Assembly (NCBI GenBank): GCA_964017195.1
Contig: OZ024895.1
Coordinates: 16,100,034-16,164,033, forward strand
Reading direction: 5' to 3'
Source of the DNA: Siderastrea radians
Lineage: Eukaryota > Cnidaria > Anthozoa > Scleractinia > Rhizangiidae
Length of the DNA: 64,000 nt
Under the pieces are notes generated by a model. It saw nothing but the letters and a program-made list of their open reading frames with translations. It was not told the origin of the DNA and did no database searches. Below, one piece after another: positions 31,970 through 42,600 of the stretch. The position numbers and the translations under genes were made by a program. Numbering within the stretch: position 1 is the first letter of the stretch; every line of letters starts with the position of its first letter.

Positions 31970-34828
31970 TTTAACAGATGCTTTAAATTCAGTGCCTTAA
32001 TTCTGAAGTACAAAAACACTGCAGTCAAATTACAAATGATAACCTGATGATAAAGGCCTGGGACCCGTTTCTCGAAACCCCCAATACTCACCAGGACTCG
32101 AAAATAGTTTTTTTTTTTTTGGTTTCATGTACACAATATCCTTCAACGTCGTAAAAAAGGTGGCTATTGTTCGTCGTGGTAAATACAATATAATAATGAA
32201 GTGCATATCCTTTGTAGGTCGCATATCCTTTGAGTTGTAGGGCGCGACGTTTCGTCTGTTGACTGATTGCCATCATCAGCCGATAAGGTCGACAAGTTAC
32301 GCGTCACCATAAAGTATCACAGTGGTCAGCTGTGACTGGTGGGTTTCGATGCTCATTGCCCCGTTGAGAAGTTGTTTCCTCAAATGGGACTCGTCTCAGG
32401 AAACAATTTCTGCATTGGAACAATGAGTAGCGAAACCCATCAATCACATCCGACTATCGTGATAATTATGGTAATTACGCGTACCAGTCGACCTCCTCAC
32501 CTGATTAAAATAATAATAATGATAATGATGGTAATGATAAATTTAAAAAAATTAAAAGGTTTGAAAAAATATTTATCGGACTGGCAATTTATCGGAAGTT
32601 TCGAGAAACGGTTCCCTTCCTTGAACCACTAACGTTGAGATGAGATGATGGTCCAAGGCGCCAATCACTTGATTACCGTGCATCCAAAAACTTGTATGGA
32701 ATTATATACAGTACATGTATGGGCCATGAATCTACTAGAAACTACATCATGGCTCGTCAAAACCTCTGTCTGACCAGCGTTAAAACTGTTTTCTATAAAG
32801 ACCTGAAAATGGCTTATTGCAAAGTAAAAGAGACAAAATAATGTTAATCCATAATGTGGTTGCAACTTTAACAAATAAGCAAACCAACACATGGAAAAAT
32901 AAACACACAATTGGAAGCAAACAAACAAATAAAGGTAAATATCTGACAATAAATAACCTTATGATCCACTTACTTCCGATAATACGCAGAGTTGCTCGTC
33001 CTAGCTCGCTTGGACGCTTTCATTTTAATTTTGGACGACTGTTCAATTTCGGTTCTCAGTTTGTGTGCTTAAGGTGTTTCGATGCAGTTCTTTGGGGACC
33101 ATACCTAACTTTTAAAATTGGCCTTTAGACAGTCTCCCCCTTGTCAGATCAACATGAAATTAGCGTTATCGATTTTAACAAAATGTAAACCACGCCAAAG
33201 TCCAATCCAGTTATTTTGTAGTTGTTATTCCAGAGCCGCCATGCCATCTCTTTTGGAGCTACTTGTATATGAACTAGTACAACATACGTTTTGTGCTTTC
33301 GCATTTTGATTTTTAATAGGAAGAGTTTTTAAATGATGGGTGACCAAATTTTATAACTTGTTTCAATTCGCCCCATATCCTAGCATTTTATAATTAAAAT
33401 TATAAAATATACACTTGTGTTATTAAGATAGTCTGTATTGTACTGTCAAAAAATTTTGAAAACAAATATATTCTAGAGAAATGATTTACAGAGAATTCAG
33501 TCTGAATAAAAAAAAATCTTGAATAATTCCGGTTCATTGGTTCTATTGCATATTATTAAAAACTGGACTAGGTATATTGGATTTCTAGCATTCTGATTGG
33601 CTCAACGGGGCTAGGCTATCAGCTCATATACCTGCTGCGACCAATTATGGTCAATGAACACTCAACAACAAAGTGAGCTGAAAGTTTTTTCCTCGCGAGC
33701 AACCGGCGAGAAAAATGGACGAGAAAAATCACTTGCCAGCAAATTTAAATTAAGCAGAAATTCCAACAGCGTCACCAACAAGCATCACCAACAGTGTCGT
33801 CTAACAAAAGTCATAATTGTTTGAAGAAACTGTGCAGAAATAGAAATTTAAGCATTAAGCGTTGTGTTTGCAATTAATTTCTTTCATCAATCGTCACGTC
33901 GATCATTGAAATTGAACAAATGGTAGGTTTTATCAGAAAGGATTTCCACTTCAAAATATCAAGACAAGACATAAAATAAAACACAGTGAAATGGGGCAGG
34001 AGCATTTAATAAAAACTATCACACACACATCCATGGCAAGTCGGTGCGAAAATCATGAAGCAGTCTAAACAAGTAAGCCTACTAAAAAAAATACAGCTGC
34101 AAACTACCAAGAAGGAAGGAAGGGCGAGATTGTTTTTCGGCTTTAACACGCAAAATTGACACTGGGTTACCTGCACTTGTTGTAGCTCTGTGTTCCAACA
34201 GGTCCAAATGCTCAGATAGAAATCGGATGCCATGTCAACGGAGTTGAATCGCTTTTCCAGTTGTTTGAATGTTGTTTTTACCATTCCGTCCGCAACCTCT
34301 AAACCGAGAACAACTGCATTTTGCGCTTTGCGTTTAACAAAGTATGATGGTGAATTCTAATGTTCCTCGCTACAGTAATCTTGCTTCTGAGCTGCATAGA
34401 AAATACCTCTTTAAGTTCGACTGTTCAAATTTGTTCTGTCTTCAGTTCGATCAAACTCGTACATGATGGCTCCGTTGTGCGAACAGATTACAAACTTGTT
34501 CAGTTCTACTCCAGCAGCTATATGTGAAATTGTACAGCTTCAGTCCGCTTTGAACGATGATTACAACAATGTTCGGGAAAAATCAAACATGTACCATATT
34601 TCAGAGCCAATAATTATAAGATTTTTTCCAAAACTTGTGCTACCTTGTTCACTTTCGAGCAGTTTTCATTGATTCATTCAGCTTTGCAATGAAACGCTGC
34701 AGCACTTCGCAAGGTTTTGGCGCCTTTTTCGTTCAGTCATGTGATCGATTCTTGTTCCGCTTAAATTTCTTTTCTCATTTTTCCCTTTCTTTCTTGATTT
34801 TTTTTTTAATAGTGGTTAAGTTTTTAAT

Positions 34829-34950
34829 AAAACAATTATTCTACTCGGGCTTGCTGGATATCAAATGATTATAACCAACTCGGCGCTACGCGCCTCGTTG
34901 GTTATCTCTCATTCGATATCCAGCGCGCCCTCGTAGAATAATTGTTAAAT
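34829..34950. mobile_element. Hairpin MITE
   Basis: Inverted arms AAACAATTATTCTACTCGGG and its complement frame a second inner palindrome (TAACCAACTCGGCGCTACGC against its inverse). No coding content. Related to 35162-35275. Confidence 0.6.
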
Positions 34951-35161
34951 ATAGAATAAATCTACAAGCGTTCTATCATAAATGCTGCAATTTAATTGGC
35001 TACCCTACTCGCTATCTATTCCGTGATAGGTAATGTAGCGAAAAGGAGAGCGGCAGGCGCAGTCTTACACTTCAAAAAAAAAACAAAAACAAAAACAAAA
35101 AAAAAACAATGCAATGAAGTAAAACTTTTCGCTTTAGTGGAATATTAATCGAGTTTTATAC

Positions 35162-35275
35162 TAAAACAATTAGATTATTGGCTTTCGATTTCTAGGCGTA
35201 ATAGTTGATTCGGGCTTCGCCCTCCTCAGTTATCACATGAGAGAAAATGTCAAGCCCATAATCTAATTGTTAAAT
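35162..35275. mobile_element. Hairpin MITE
   Basis: Arms TAAAACAATTAGATTATTGG and CATAATCTAATTGTTAAA are inverse copies; the centre has a second small palindrome around CGGGCTTCGCCC. Confidence 0.55.
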
Positions 35276-36413
35276 AGACATTTTGAACGTGTACCCCTTT
35301 CATAGTGATAAAACAGTTTTTTTAAGTGCTATACAGACGGCCATTTGTGCAGTTATTTATAGCCATCCAGCCTAAAGAAATTATCCCCTGTCTATGTTAT
35401 CGACGTAATGTTTTTTTATTGCTTCTAGTTTGTTTTTCCATCCTTTGTTTTTTCTTAGTGTGCATTGCGGTTGAATTGATCTGTTTCCTTGAAGTACGTA
35501 AGGCCGCGCAGATGGTGTAAGAGTGTCTGACGCGATTCCCATCGTCGGACAACGTCATTGCGTTCTAACTCAGGCGCCTGCTACGTATGGTAGGACACTG
35601 GAACCTTCCGTAATGTTGTCTCGCCCTCTTCCAAGAAAAAAATATCCCACAAAACACGACAAAAATAAACTAAGTGAACATTAAGTGAAATTCCTACATT
35701 ATTGTTTCCGACATACGCACTGGTATCCCCCCAATACCTATGGAGATAGTCCAATATAAATGCCAACAGAATGAGTAACACTGGACTTACAGACTTACAC
35801 TAGTAACCCAAAATACCTAAGGATATAGCTGAAAATAAATGCCAACAAGATGAACAACAAATTCAGTAGACTTCCATAATTACGTAGCATACGCCTTGCA
35901 GGTCTTTACAAATTTAAGGATTTTAATTGTTTCTTGTTTGTTTGTTTGTTTGTTAAAAATTGGCTCAATAAAAATTGACAAAAAATATGTTACCCTGGGA
36001 GAATCTATAGTTTGTCCATAATAATACGGTAGGCTTGTACGCTTGCTTTTTCATTTCTCGTTCGGTCACAACGAACTTGGCACGTAATTATTAAACTTCC
36101 ACGAAGGTTTCGAGTTTTGGGCAGTTTGGAATTTGAAATTATGGTTTCTCTGAGTTCATGTTGAATAGCACTCGAGTGTATGTCCCCTTCATTACCAATC
36201 TGTAGCTATCTATACGCTAAGTTCTTATCGCCTAAGCGTCGCCATCAAAGACAATTACAATAACTTTATCCCGGCCTTTTTGCTTGCCGGAAAGTGTCAA
36301 TTCATGACTACATGTAATGCAATCGGAAATCAACGCGAAGTTCAAAATTCACTTCAATGTGAGATGTCAAATCAAATGCTGCATAATTCCATGTCTAGCA
36401 TACTGTGACGTAG

Positions 36414-36650
36414 TCAACTTTTGCTTAAGGAAAATTCTGATATGGATTCCGCGTTCCGAGAGAGTGATTGAGCACGAGAGTTATAAAGCGAATGGTCTGT
36501 CCAGTGTATCGATCGAATAAGTATCTTCCCTTGACATCTCCGGTACATATTTTTACTCGGACAAGGTCTCCCGTCTGGCTGTCCAACACTGATGAATGTG
36601 GTTAACTCAGAACTTGCATGTATAGCAAGTTTAATTCTAGTTTGGAAGGG
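36414..36650 (+). pseudogene. Cassette E: decayed promoter and signal exon
   Basis: TGTGACGTAGTCA...TTGCTTAAGG (36414-36430) and ACGAGAGTTATAAAGCGAAT match the leader of cassettes G-I. About 120 bp on, GCTGTCCAACACTGATGAATGTGG resembles the start of a signal exon, but it is interrupted by a stop and lacks a clear donor. No V-like exon lies between this and the I-set exon, so it was deleted. Confidence 0.5.
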
Positions 36651-36703
36651 CCTCTCTTTGAAAGAAGGGCCTCTCTTATAACTTTTTGTGTAACTTTGCA
36701 GAG

Positions 36704-36754
36704 CATAAAGCATTGTTCTTAACATTGCAACAAATTCAAGCTGCAATCAGATGA
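36704..36754 (+). pseudogene. Cassette E I-set exon, 5' fragment
   Basis: After TTTGCAGAG the sequence aligns with the start of the cassette F I-set exon (GCAACAAATTCAAGCTGCAATC here, GCAACAAATCCAAGTTACAATG there). It stops at CAATCAGATGA, which reappears at 45748, where the exon resumes. With the acceptor that works in cassette F, a TAA follows at once. The exon was split by an insertion about 9 kb long. Confidence 0.7.
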
Positions 36755-37158
36755 CAAACAAGGGGGTTAGTTTCTAAAGAAACTGTGGTGCTGTGTCGGT
36801 GGGGACGTGAAACACAAAATTTTGGATTTATCAACTGAGTTGATAAGGTAAATTGGCCACCGTAAAGAGATTGAGAGCTGACGTCTCGAGCGTTAGCCCT
36901 TCGTCAGAGCGAATCCATAAAAATCTAGGATAAAAATTCATTCTCCAAATCGGCACACTTAATCCCCACGCTTTTCATTCAACTAATTTATTCTTGTTTT
37001 TCACCTTGCCATGTTCCTACCAATAGCGTAGCTCCACCACTCTCCATATAAATGAAGTGCAACCCACAATTCCCTGATTGGCTCTGACGAAGGGCTAACG
37101 CTCGAAACGTTAGCTCTCAATCTCTTTACGGTGGCGAAATTACCTTCTCAACTCAGTT
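36755..37158. mobile_element. MITE-like element, left part
   Basis: This element (36755-37158 plus 45730-45747, about 420 bp without the retrotransposon) is flanked by CAATCAGATGA on both sides. It has long inverted repeats: GGATTTATCAACTGAGTTGA with AAAGAGATTGAGAGCTGACG at the left, and the complement at 37080-37158 plus 45725-45747. It contains the phrase GACGAAGGGCTAACGCTCGA. The BEL retrotransposon landed in its right arm. Confidence 0.75.
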
Positions 37159-37459
37159 TGTTACTACTGCGGTACAGTAGTAAGTAATAGTAAGGTCAGC
37201 GGAAGTCACCAATCTGCTTGGTGACCTCTCATGCTGCTTGGCAACCGCTCGTGTTCCTCTCGAGTCGCCATGTTTGTCTTGTTCACGAGTGTGAACCGTT
37301 TAGTTTTTTAATCCGAGTAATCCTTCGGTTATCTGTACGTGTAAAGAAGAAGAACTAAGTTGTTACCTCAAGAATAAAGTAATCTTGTGAATAACAACGG
37401 TCTTATTGTTTTCGAAACTCCTTCGGATGCTACAAGTGTGACGTTCGGGGGCAGCCACA
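37159..37459 (+). repeat. BEL element 5' LTR
   Basis: 301 bp beginning TGTTACTACTGCGG and ending GGGGGCAGCCACA. It differs from the 3' LTR at two positions. Flanked on its outer side by the 5-bp target duplication CAGTT (37154-37158). Confidence 0.93.
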
Positions 37460-37636
37460 ATAACAACTTAGCGGTCCTTAGTGGAGCTTTACTATTACGG
37501 AAATGACATTGTCGCTGGCGACTACAACTTCGCAATGGCAGCCGGACGGATTATCGACGGATTGGATGGACAGCAAGTGGTCTAAAACCTTGCAGAAAGT
37601 GCTTACGTGCGTTTGGCTTGGATTCAACAACTCGAC

Positions 37637-38611
37637 ATGTCTCGAGAGTCAGGTCAAATTTCTGAGGAGTCAAAGTCTGAAGACCGTGATGAAGTGGTAA
37701 GTTCTGCTTCAAATATTTGTTTGGATGATCGTACAAGTGATTCTGTGCCTAACAAAGGAGACGTTTGCGAGAAGTCATCGCGTTTAATTGTTGATCTAAC
37801 GGAGACGGACGAAGACAAGTTATTTATTGAACAGGAAGGTGAATCGCAAATGGTTGAAGTTCGTAGCAGGAAGCTTAATGAAAAGGGTCGGTACTATCAA
37901 ACTGAAGTCAAAGTTAAAACGTTCAAGTCTAAAAAGTCTACGTTCTCAGGAACACTAAGGAAAACGTTGTTGTTACGAGGGCAATGTAATGAATTACCAA
38001 CTTGGAAGCAAGAATTTAGTAAGGCTCAAGTTCTGTGGAGTGAACTCACGGATGCATATAATGAAATCAGAGAAACTGCTCAGGACGAGGAGCTGGCAAG
38101 TATCAGGGACATCTGGGAGCAAGTATGTGGTGAGTGGTCTAATTTTGAAAGGGATGTGAGGGATGAAATTAAGTATTTGGAACAAGCAGTATTAGAGTCT
38201 GGATCTGTCAGTTCTAAGGGGTCCAAGAAAAGTAAAATGGCCAAAAGCATCAATTCAAGTGTGGACACTGCTCTTTCAACCAAGGTAGATAAGTACAAGT
38301 TACAACAGGAAGAAGCGGCCTTGAAGGTCAAGTTAGCCTTTGTGGAACAAGAAAAAGCTCTGAAAATAGAAAAGCTAGTACAGGAACAGAAATTGGAAGA
38401 ACTCAAACTGAAGATGGAACTTGAACTAAGTAGAGCTAAGTTAAGTGTATGCAAAGAGATTGAAAAGGAGCAAATTCCCTCACTTGAGGAAGATGACTTA
38501 GCTTCCCTTCCTTCTGAAAGTAAGGGTGATGGAGTGAAAAGGTTCTTACAATCTCTACCAGTATCTACCAGTACTAGTGTGGCTTACACGTCAGCTCAGT
38601 CTCAAGTATCT
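37637..38611 (+). CDS. BEL gag region, interrupted
   Basis: Open from ATG 37637 for 325 codons up to the nested insertion. It encodes an acidic N terminus, then KTFKSKKSTFSGTLRKT, and a Lys/Glu-rich stretch with strong coiled-coil character (about residues 210-290: KLQQEEAALKVKLAFVEQEK). This fits a BEL-type Gag precursor. The reading frame runs in the same register into the pol frame on the other side of the nested element. Confidence 0.8.
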
Positions 38612-38639
38612 TAGCCTGCGTAGCTGGCGGAATTGTATT

Positions 38640-39344
38640 TGCGCGCGTAGTTTTGACGCTATTTGGTCGTCTATAATACTTTTTAGCGGCGAAACAATGA
38701 TAGCACAAGTATTCGTGGACATGATTTCTTCTCTCGCCAAAGCGAAGATCGTGTAAATTAAGACGGAATCCATTAGGAAATCGAGTAATTTTAATCTTCA
38801 GTGGACAAAAACCTTGTACCAGAATAATTTAAGGCATATCGCATGCTTTTTAAAATTTTTTGAGAGCTATGGATGTAATTTGTTATCTGTAATAACCCCA
38901 AAGACAATTTCTTATGAGAGCCCGAGAAAATAAATTTCAAATTTCACAAAATGAAATCTTACGCATAAAAATTTACCTATTTTACCCGTGTTTACATAAT
39001 TCCTGTGAAATTTGAAATTTAATTTCACGGGCTCCCATAAGAAATTGTCTTTGGTGTTATTACCGATAACTAATTACGTCTATAGCTCTTAAAAAGTGTA
39101 ACAAAGAATGCGATATACTTTAAATTATTCTGGTATAACGTTTTTGTCCACTGATTACTCAATTTCCAGATGGATTCCGTCTTAAACTTTTACCGAAACC
39201 AGTCGGCAGAACAGGCAATACATCATTGCCGGATAGCAGCTCCTTTGTAGCCGTTTCCTGCTCTTTCTTTAACAAAATTCTGCCTTCTCTTTGAATGTTC
39301 AGATAAGACAAAGCTTTCGATATGCCATCCTCGATGGTCGACAT
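38640..39344 (-). pseudogene. RecQ-like helicase fragment, split
   Basis: The minus-strand frame from 39344 reads KKEQETATKELLSGNDVLPV and LPTGFGKSL, a Walker A motif of RecQ-family DEAD/DEAH helicases. The frame continues on the other side of a palindromic MITE with FALAREEI and CAIIVSPLKSIIDDQIA. Removing the MITE with one TTAA puts the two halves in the same register. Only the N-terminal helicase motifs remain; the frame then runs into the element end. Confidence 0.75.
38758..39185. mobile_element. TTAA-flanked palindromic MITE
   Basis: TTAA at both ends (38758-38761, 39182-39185) with inverted arms GACGGAATCCAT and GGACAAAAAC...CCAGAATAATTTAA against their complements. The arms span almost the full length, giving a long foldback. 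A TTAA target is the hallmark of piggyBac-type insertion. It is nested in the RecQ fragment, itself nested in the BEL element. Confidence 0.85.
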
Positions 39345-39621
39345 TTACAGCAACAGCGAAGTTTACACAAATGTTATGGTTTTCGTTTCCCATGGGAGAC
39401 GTCTGAGCTCTCAAGTAGCATTTGATTGACGTGTTTCTGTTCTCAGCCAATGAAAATTTTCCGTCCGCACAGTGACCAAACCATTCAAAAAACGCTAGTC
39501 TTCCGGCAGGCGGGATTTCAAAGCGTCTCCTCCCCATTCTCTGCGCGGCTTCTTCTCCTCTACCAAGCCAAAACTTTGCGCGCGCGAACGATCCCGCCGG
39601 CTACGCAGGCTACAAGTATCT

Positions 39622-42600
39622 CTAGCACCGGCTTTGACAACTACTTCCACACCTAAATCACCGACATGTAGCTTGCGGGTTGCTGCCCCATCGTTCTCTC
39701 CAGCAGCTGTAACTCAGTCAGTATTTACTGTTCGTCATTTTGAACATGGACTTGGCCTTCCTACTCAAGGAGAAGTGCTTAGTTCTCAAACTGTCACACC
39801 CACAAGAATTGATCCTCCTGTAACTATTCCTTTCAATGGTCCATCACCGATTATGTCAGCAGTCATTACATCACCTTCAAGCTATCAGTCTGCTCATTTC
39901 CAAAGTCAAACAAACTCTGTCAGTGAAGGGTGGGAGAAAGTAGCATCATCACTGGAAAAATGTATCGACAAGTTAACTGAAGCTAACTTAGAACAAAGCA
40001 CTGTGAGCAAACAATTGTTTGTCTCTGGACAGCTTCCAAAGATTACCATTCCAATATTTAGCGGTGACCCCCTGCAATACCCAGTTTGGAAAAGTGCCTT
40101 TAATGCTCTAGTTGACTCCAGACCAATGGAAGCAGACATAAAGTTGAATATGCTGAATCAGTATGTAGCAGGAAAACCAAAACAAGTTGTGGAACACTAT
40201 CTTCTGATCGGAACAGAAGATGCTTACCAGAAAGCCAAGTCTGTACTGCAGGAAAGGTATGGAAACTGTAATGTTGTGAGTACAGCATTTATTAACAAGT
40301 TAGAGAAATGGCCTAAGATAGGTCCCAAGGATGCCATTGCCTTAAGAGAGTTCTCAGATCTGCTAGATAAGATATTGGCTGCAAAAGACACCATCCCAGG
40401 ACTTTCTATTCTAGACTATGCAAAGGAGAATGTCAAGCTATTGGCTAAACTCCCTTACCACCTAGAGATTAAGTGGAGAGATGCAATTAAGCAGTGGAGA
40501 CACACCCATGGTGAAGCTAGTTACCCTACCTTTCTCAAGTTTGCTGATTTCATTAGAGAAGCAGCAGATAAGGCAAACATTCCAGAGCTAGAAACCCTGT
40601 CCACATCAAGCAGTCCAAATTTTAACAGCAGACAGAAACCAGATAGGAACAAGGGCAACACCCTTGCCACATCAGTCGCGGGCCGTGGCAACCGTGAAGC
40701 AGATTCTAGTAGTTCTAGTAAATCGAGTCGCCCTGGTCCAGCCAATCTGAACAAGTGTCCATTCTGTGGTGCAGTGCACAAGTTAGATGACTGCAGTGAT
40801 TTCTGTAGAAAGCCTTTCAGTGAAAGGAGAAACTTTTTCTTCCGTGAACGTTTGTGTATGGGATGCGCAGCCAGTAACAGTCACCAGGTAGCGAACTGCA
40901 GAGGGAGATTGAAATGCAGAACCTGCTCAGGAATGCATCCCACCTGCCTTCACAAAGAACAAACACAAGAAGATGTTGCTGTCTCTAATTGTATGAGTGT
41001 ATGTCTACTTCCTGATCAAAGCAGTGGATTTGATCACACCATGATTGTACCAGTGTGGGTCAGGCCAGTGGGAGAGCCAGACAAGGAAATATTGCAGTAT
41101 GCAGTCCTCGACGACCATTCAAATGTAAGTTTCGTGTCTGAAACTCTTTGTGAACGGTTAAATCTTCAAGGCCCATCAACTGAGCTCCTATTGACAACCA
41201 TGCATGAGCAGAATGCACACATTCAAACTAGAAAGATTTCTGGGCTAGAAGTCTTGGACTATTACAGAGAGTGTGTTGTAAACATGCCAGTGGCCTTTAC
41301 CCGAGAACTTGTCTCAGCCAATCGTTCCCAGATTCCAAAACCTGAAGTGGCCAGAGAGTGGCAACATCTTAAGCCAATCGCTGATAAATTGACACCGTAC
41401 CATCCAGACGCCGAAATTTCTATCCTGATTGGAAACAATTGTCCGAGAGCTATCCGACCGAGGGAAATAATCGCCGGAGAAGAAGATGAGCCGTACGCTC
41501 AAAGAACTGTGCTTGGTTGGGGAGTGATTGGAAGAGTCTGCAAGTCACGTGACGAGGAAGATGGAGACAGGGGTGTCTGTAATAGAGTCGCAGCTTCAGA
41601 AATCCATAGCCGCTTTGCGTTCTCTACGAAGGCCAAGGAGATTATTGACCCGGAGAAGGTGCTCCGTGTGTTAGAAACTGACTTTGTTGAGACAAGTACT
41701 AAGAACAAACCTTATTCCATAGAAGATGAGAGATTTCTAAGGATTCTAGAGGACGGAGTGAAGAAACTACCACATGGACATTATGAAATGCCACTTCCGT
41801 TGAAGTCAGACAATGTGTCTCTTCCCAACAACCGTCAGCTTGCTGTAAAAAGGTGGAACCAACTGAATGCCAGATTCAAGAAGAATCCAAAGTTCTTCAC
41901 AGACTACCAGACATTTATGAAGGACTTAATCTCTCAATGTACAGAAAGAGTTCCTGAGGATCGTCTCGAGGTGCAAGACGGTAAAGTCAATTACGTTCCA
42001 CATACAGGAGTCTATCACCCAAGAAAACCGGGACAGATCAGAGTAGTGTTTGATTGTTCAGCCCAGTATAACGGAGTCAGCCTCAACGACTACTTGCTAC
42101 AAGGTCCTGACTTTATGAACGATCTTTTAGGGATCCTGTGTCGTTTCCGCCAGGAAAGTGTTGCATTCATGACGGACATCAAGAGCATGTTCCATCAGTT
42201 CGTGGTTGCCGAAGAACACAGGGACCTGCTGCGTTTCTTATGGTGGCTGGATGGGGATCCATCAAAGGAAGTAGTCGAGTATCGTATGAAGGTTCATCTG
42301 TTCGGCGCCAGTAGTTCCCCAGGTTGTGCGAACTTCGGGCTTAAGCGAGCAGCCAACGATGGTGAAGAAGAGTTCGGTGCGGATGCAGCTGCATTCATAC
42401 GCAAGGACTTCTATGTAGATGATGGTCTGAAATCTGTATCAACAGTGCCCGAAGCCATCCAGTTGATCAAGGCCAGCCAAGCCATCTGTGACAAAGCCGG
42501 TCTCAGATTACACAAGATAGTGTCTAACAAGAAAGAAGTTCTTGAAGCTATTCCTGTTGAGGACCATGCAAAGGGAATTAAGGAACTGAACTTAGCCGTA

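Larger units (their letters stand above)
31970..36413. other. Gene-free stretch downstream of the RTK
   Basis: I see no exon here. Contents: a repeat with GACGTTTCGTCTGTTGACTG and CATCATCAG (32245-32280), an ATA/ATG-rich simple stretch (32500-32550), two related hairpin MITEs (34829-34950 and 35162-35275) and an A-rich run (35070-35108). The open frames are short and without domain pattern. Confidence 0.5.
38612..39612 (-). mobile_element. Nested 1.0-kb element with RecQ helicase remnant
   Basis: CAAGTATCT flanks both ends (38603-38611, 39613-39621), a 9-bp target duplication. The termini are TAGCCTGCGTAGC and its inverse GCTACGCAGGCTA. On the minus strand it carries a fragment of a RecQ-type helicase. 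The hairpin MITE at 58154-58248 shares the TAGCCTGCG ends. Confidence 0.85.

Noticed and set aside
32245..32285. Second hammerhead-like site (CTGATGA...GAAA on the minus strand)
   Set aside because: The segment between CTGATGA and GAAA does not form a helix II, so the core motif is probably a chance or decayed match.
37607..37636. Upstream extension of the BEL gag frame
   Set aside because: The codon at 37607 is GTG; the first ATG is at 37637, and no special start context supports the upstream one.
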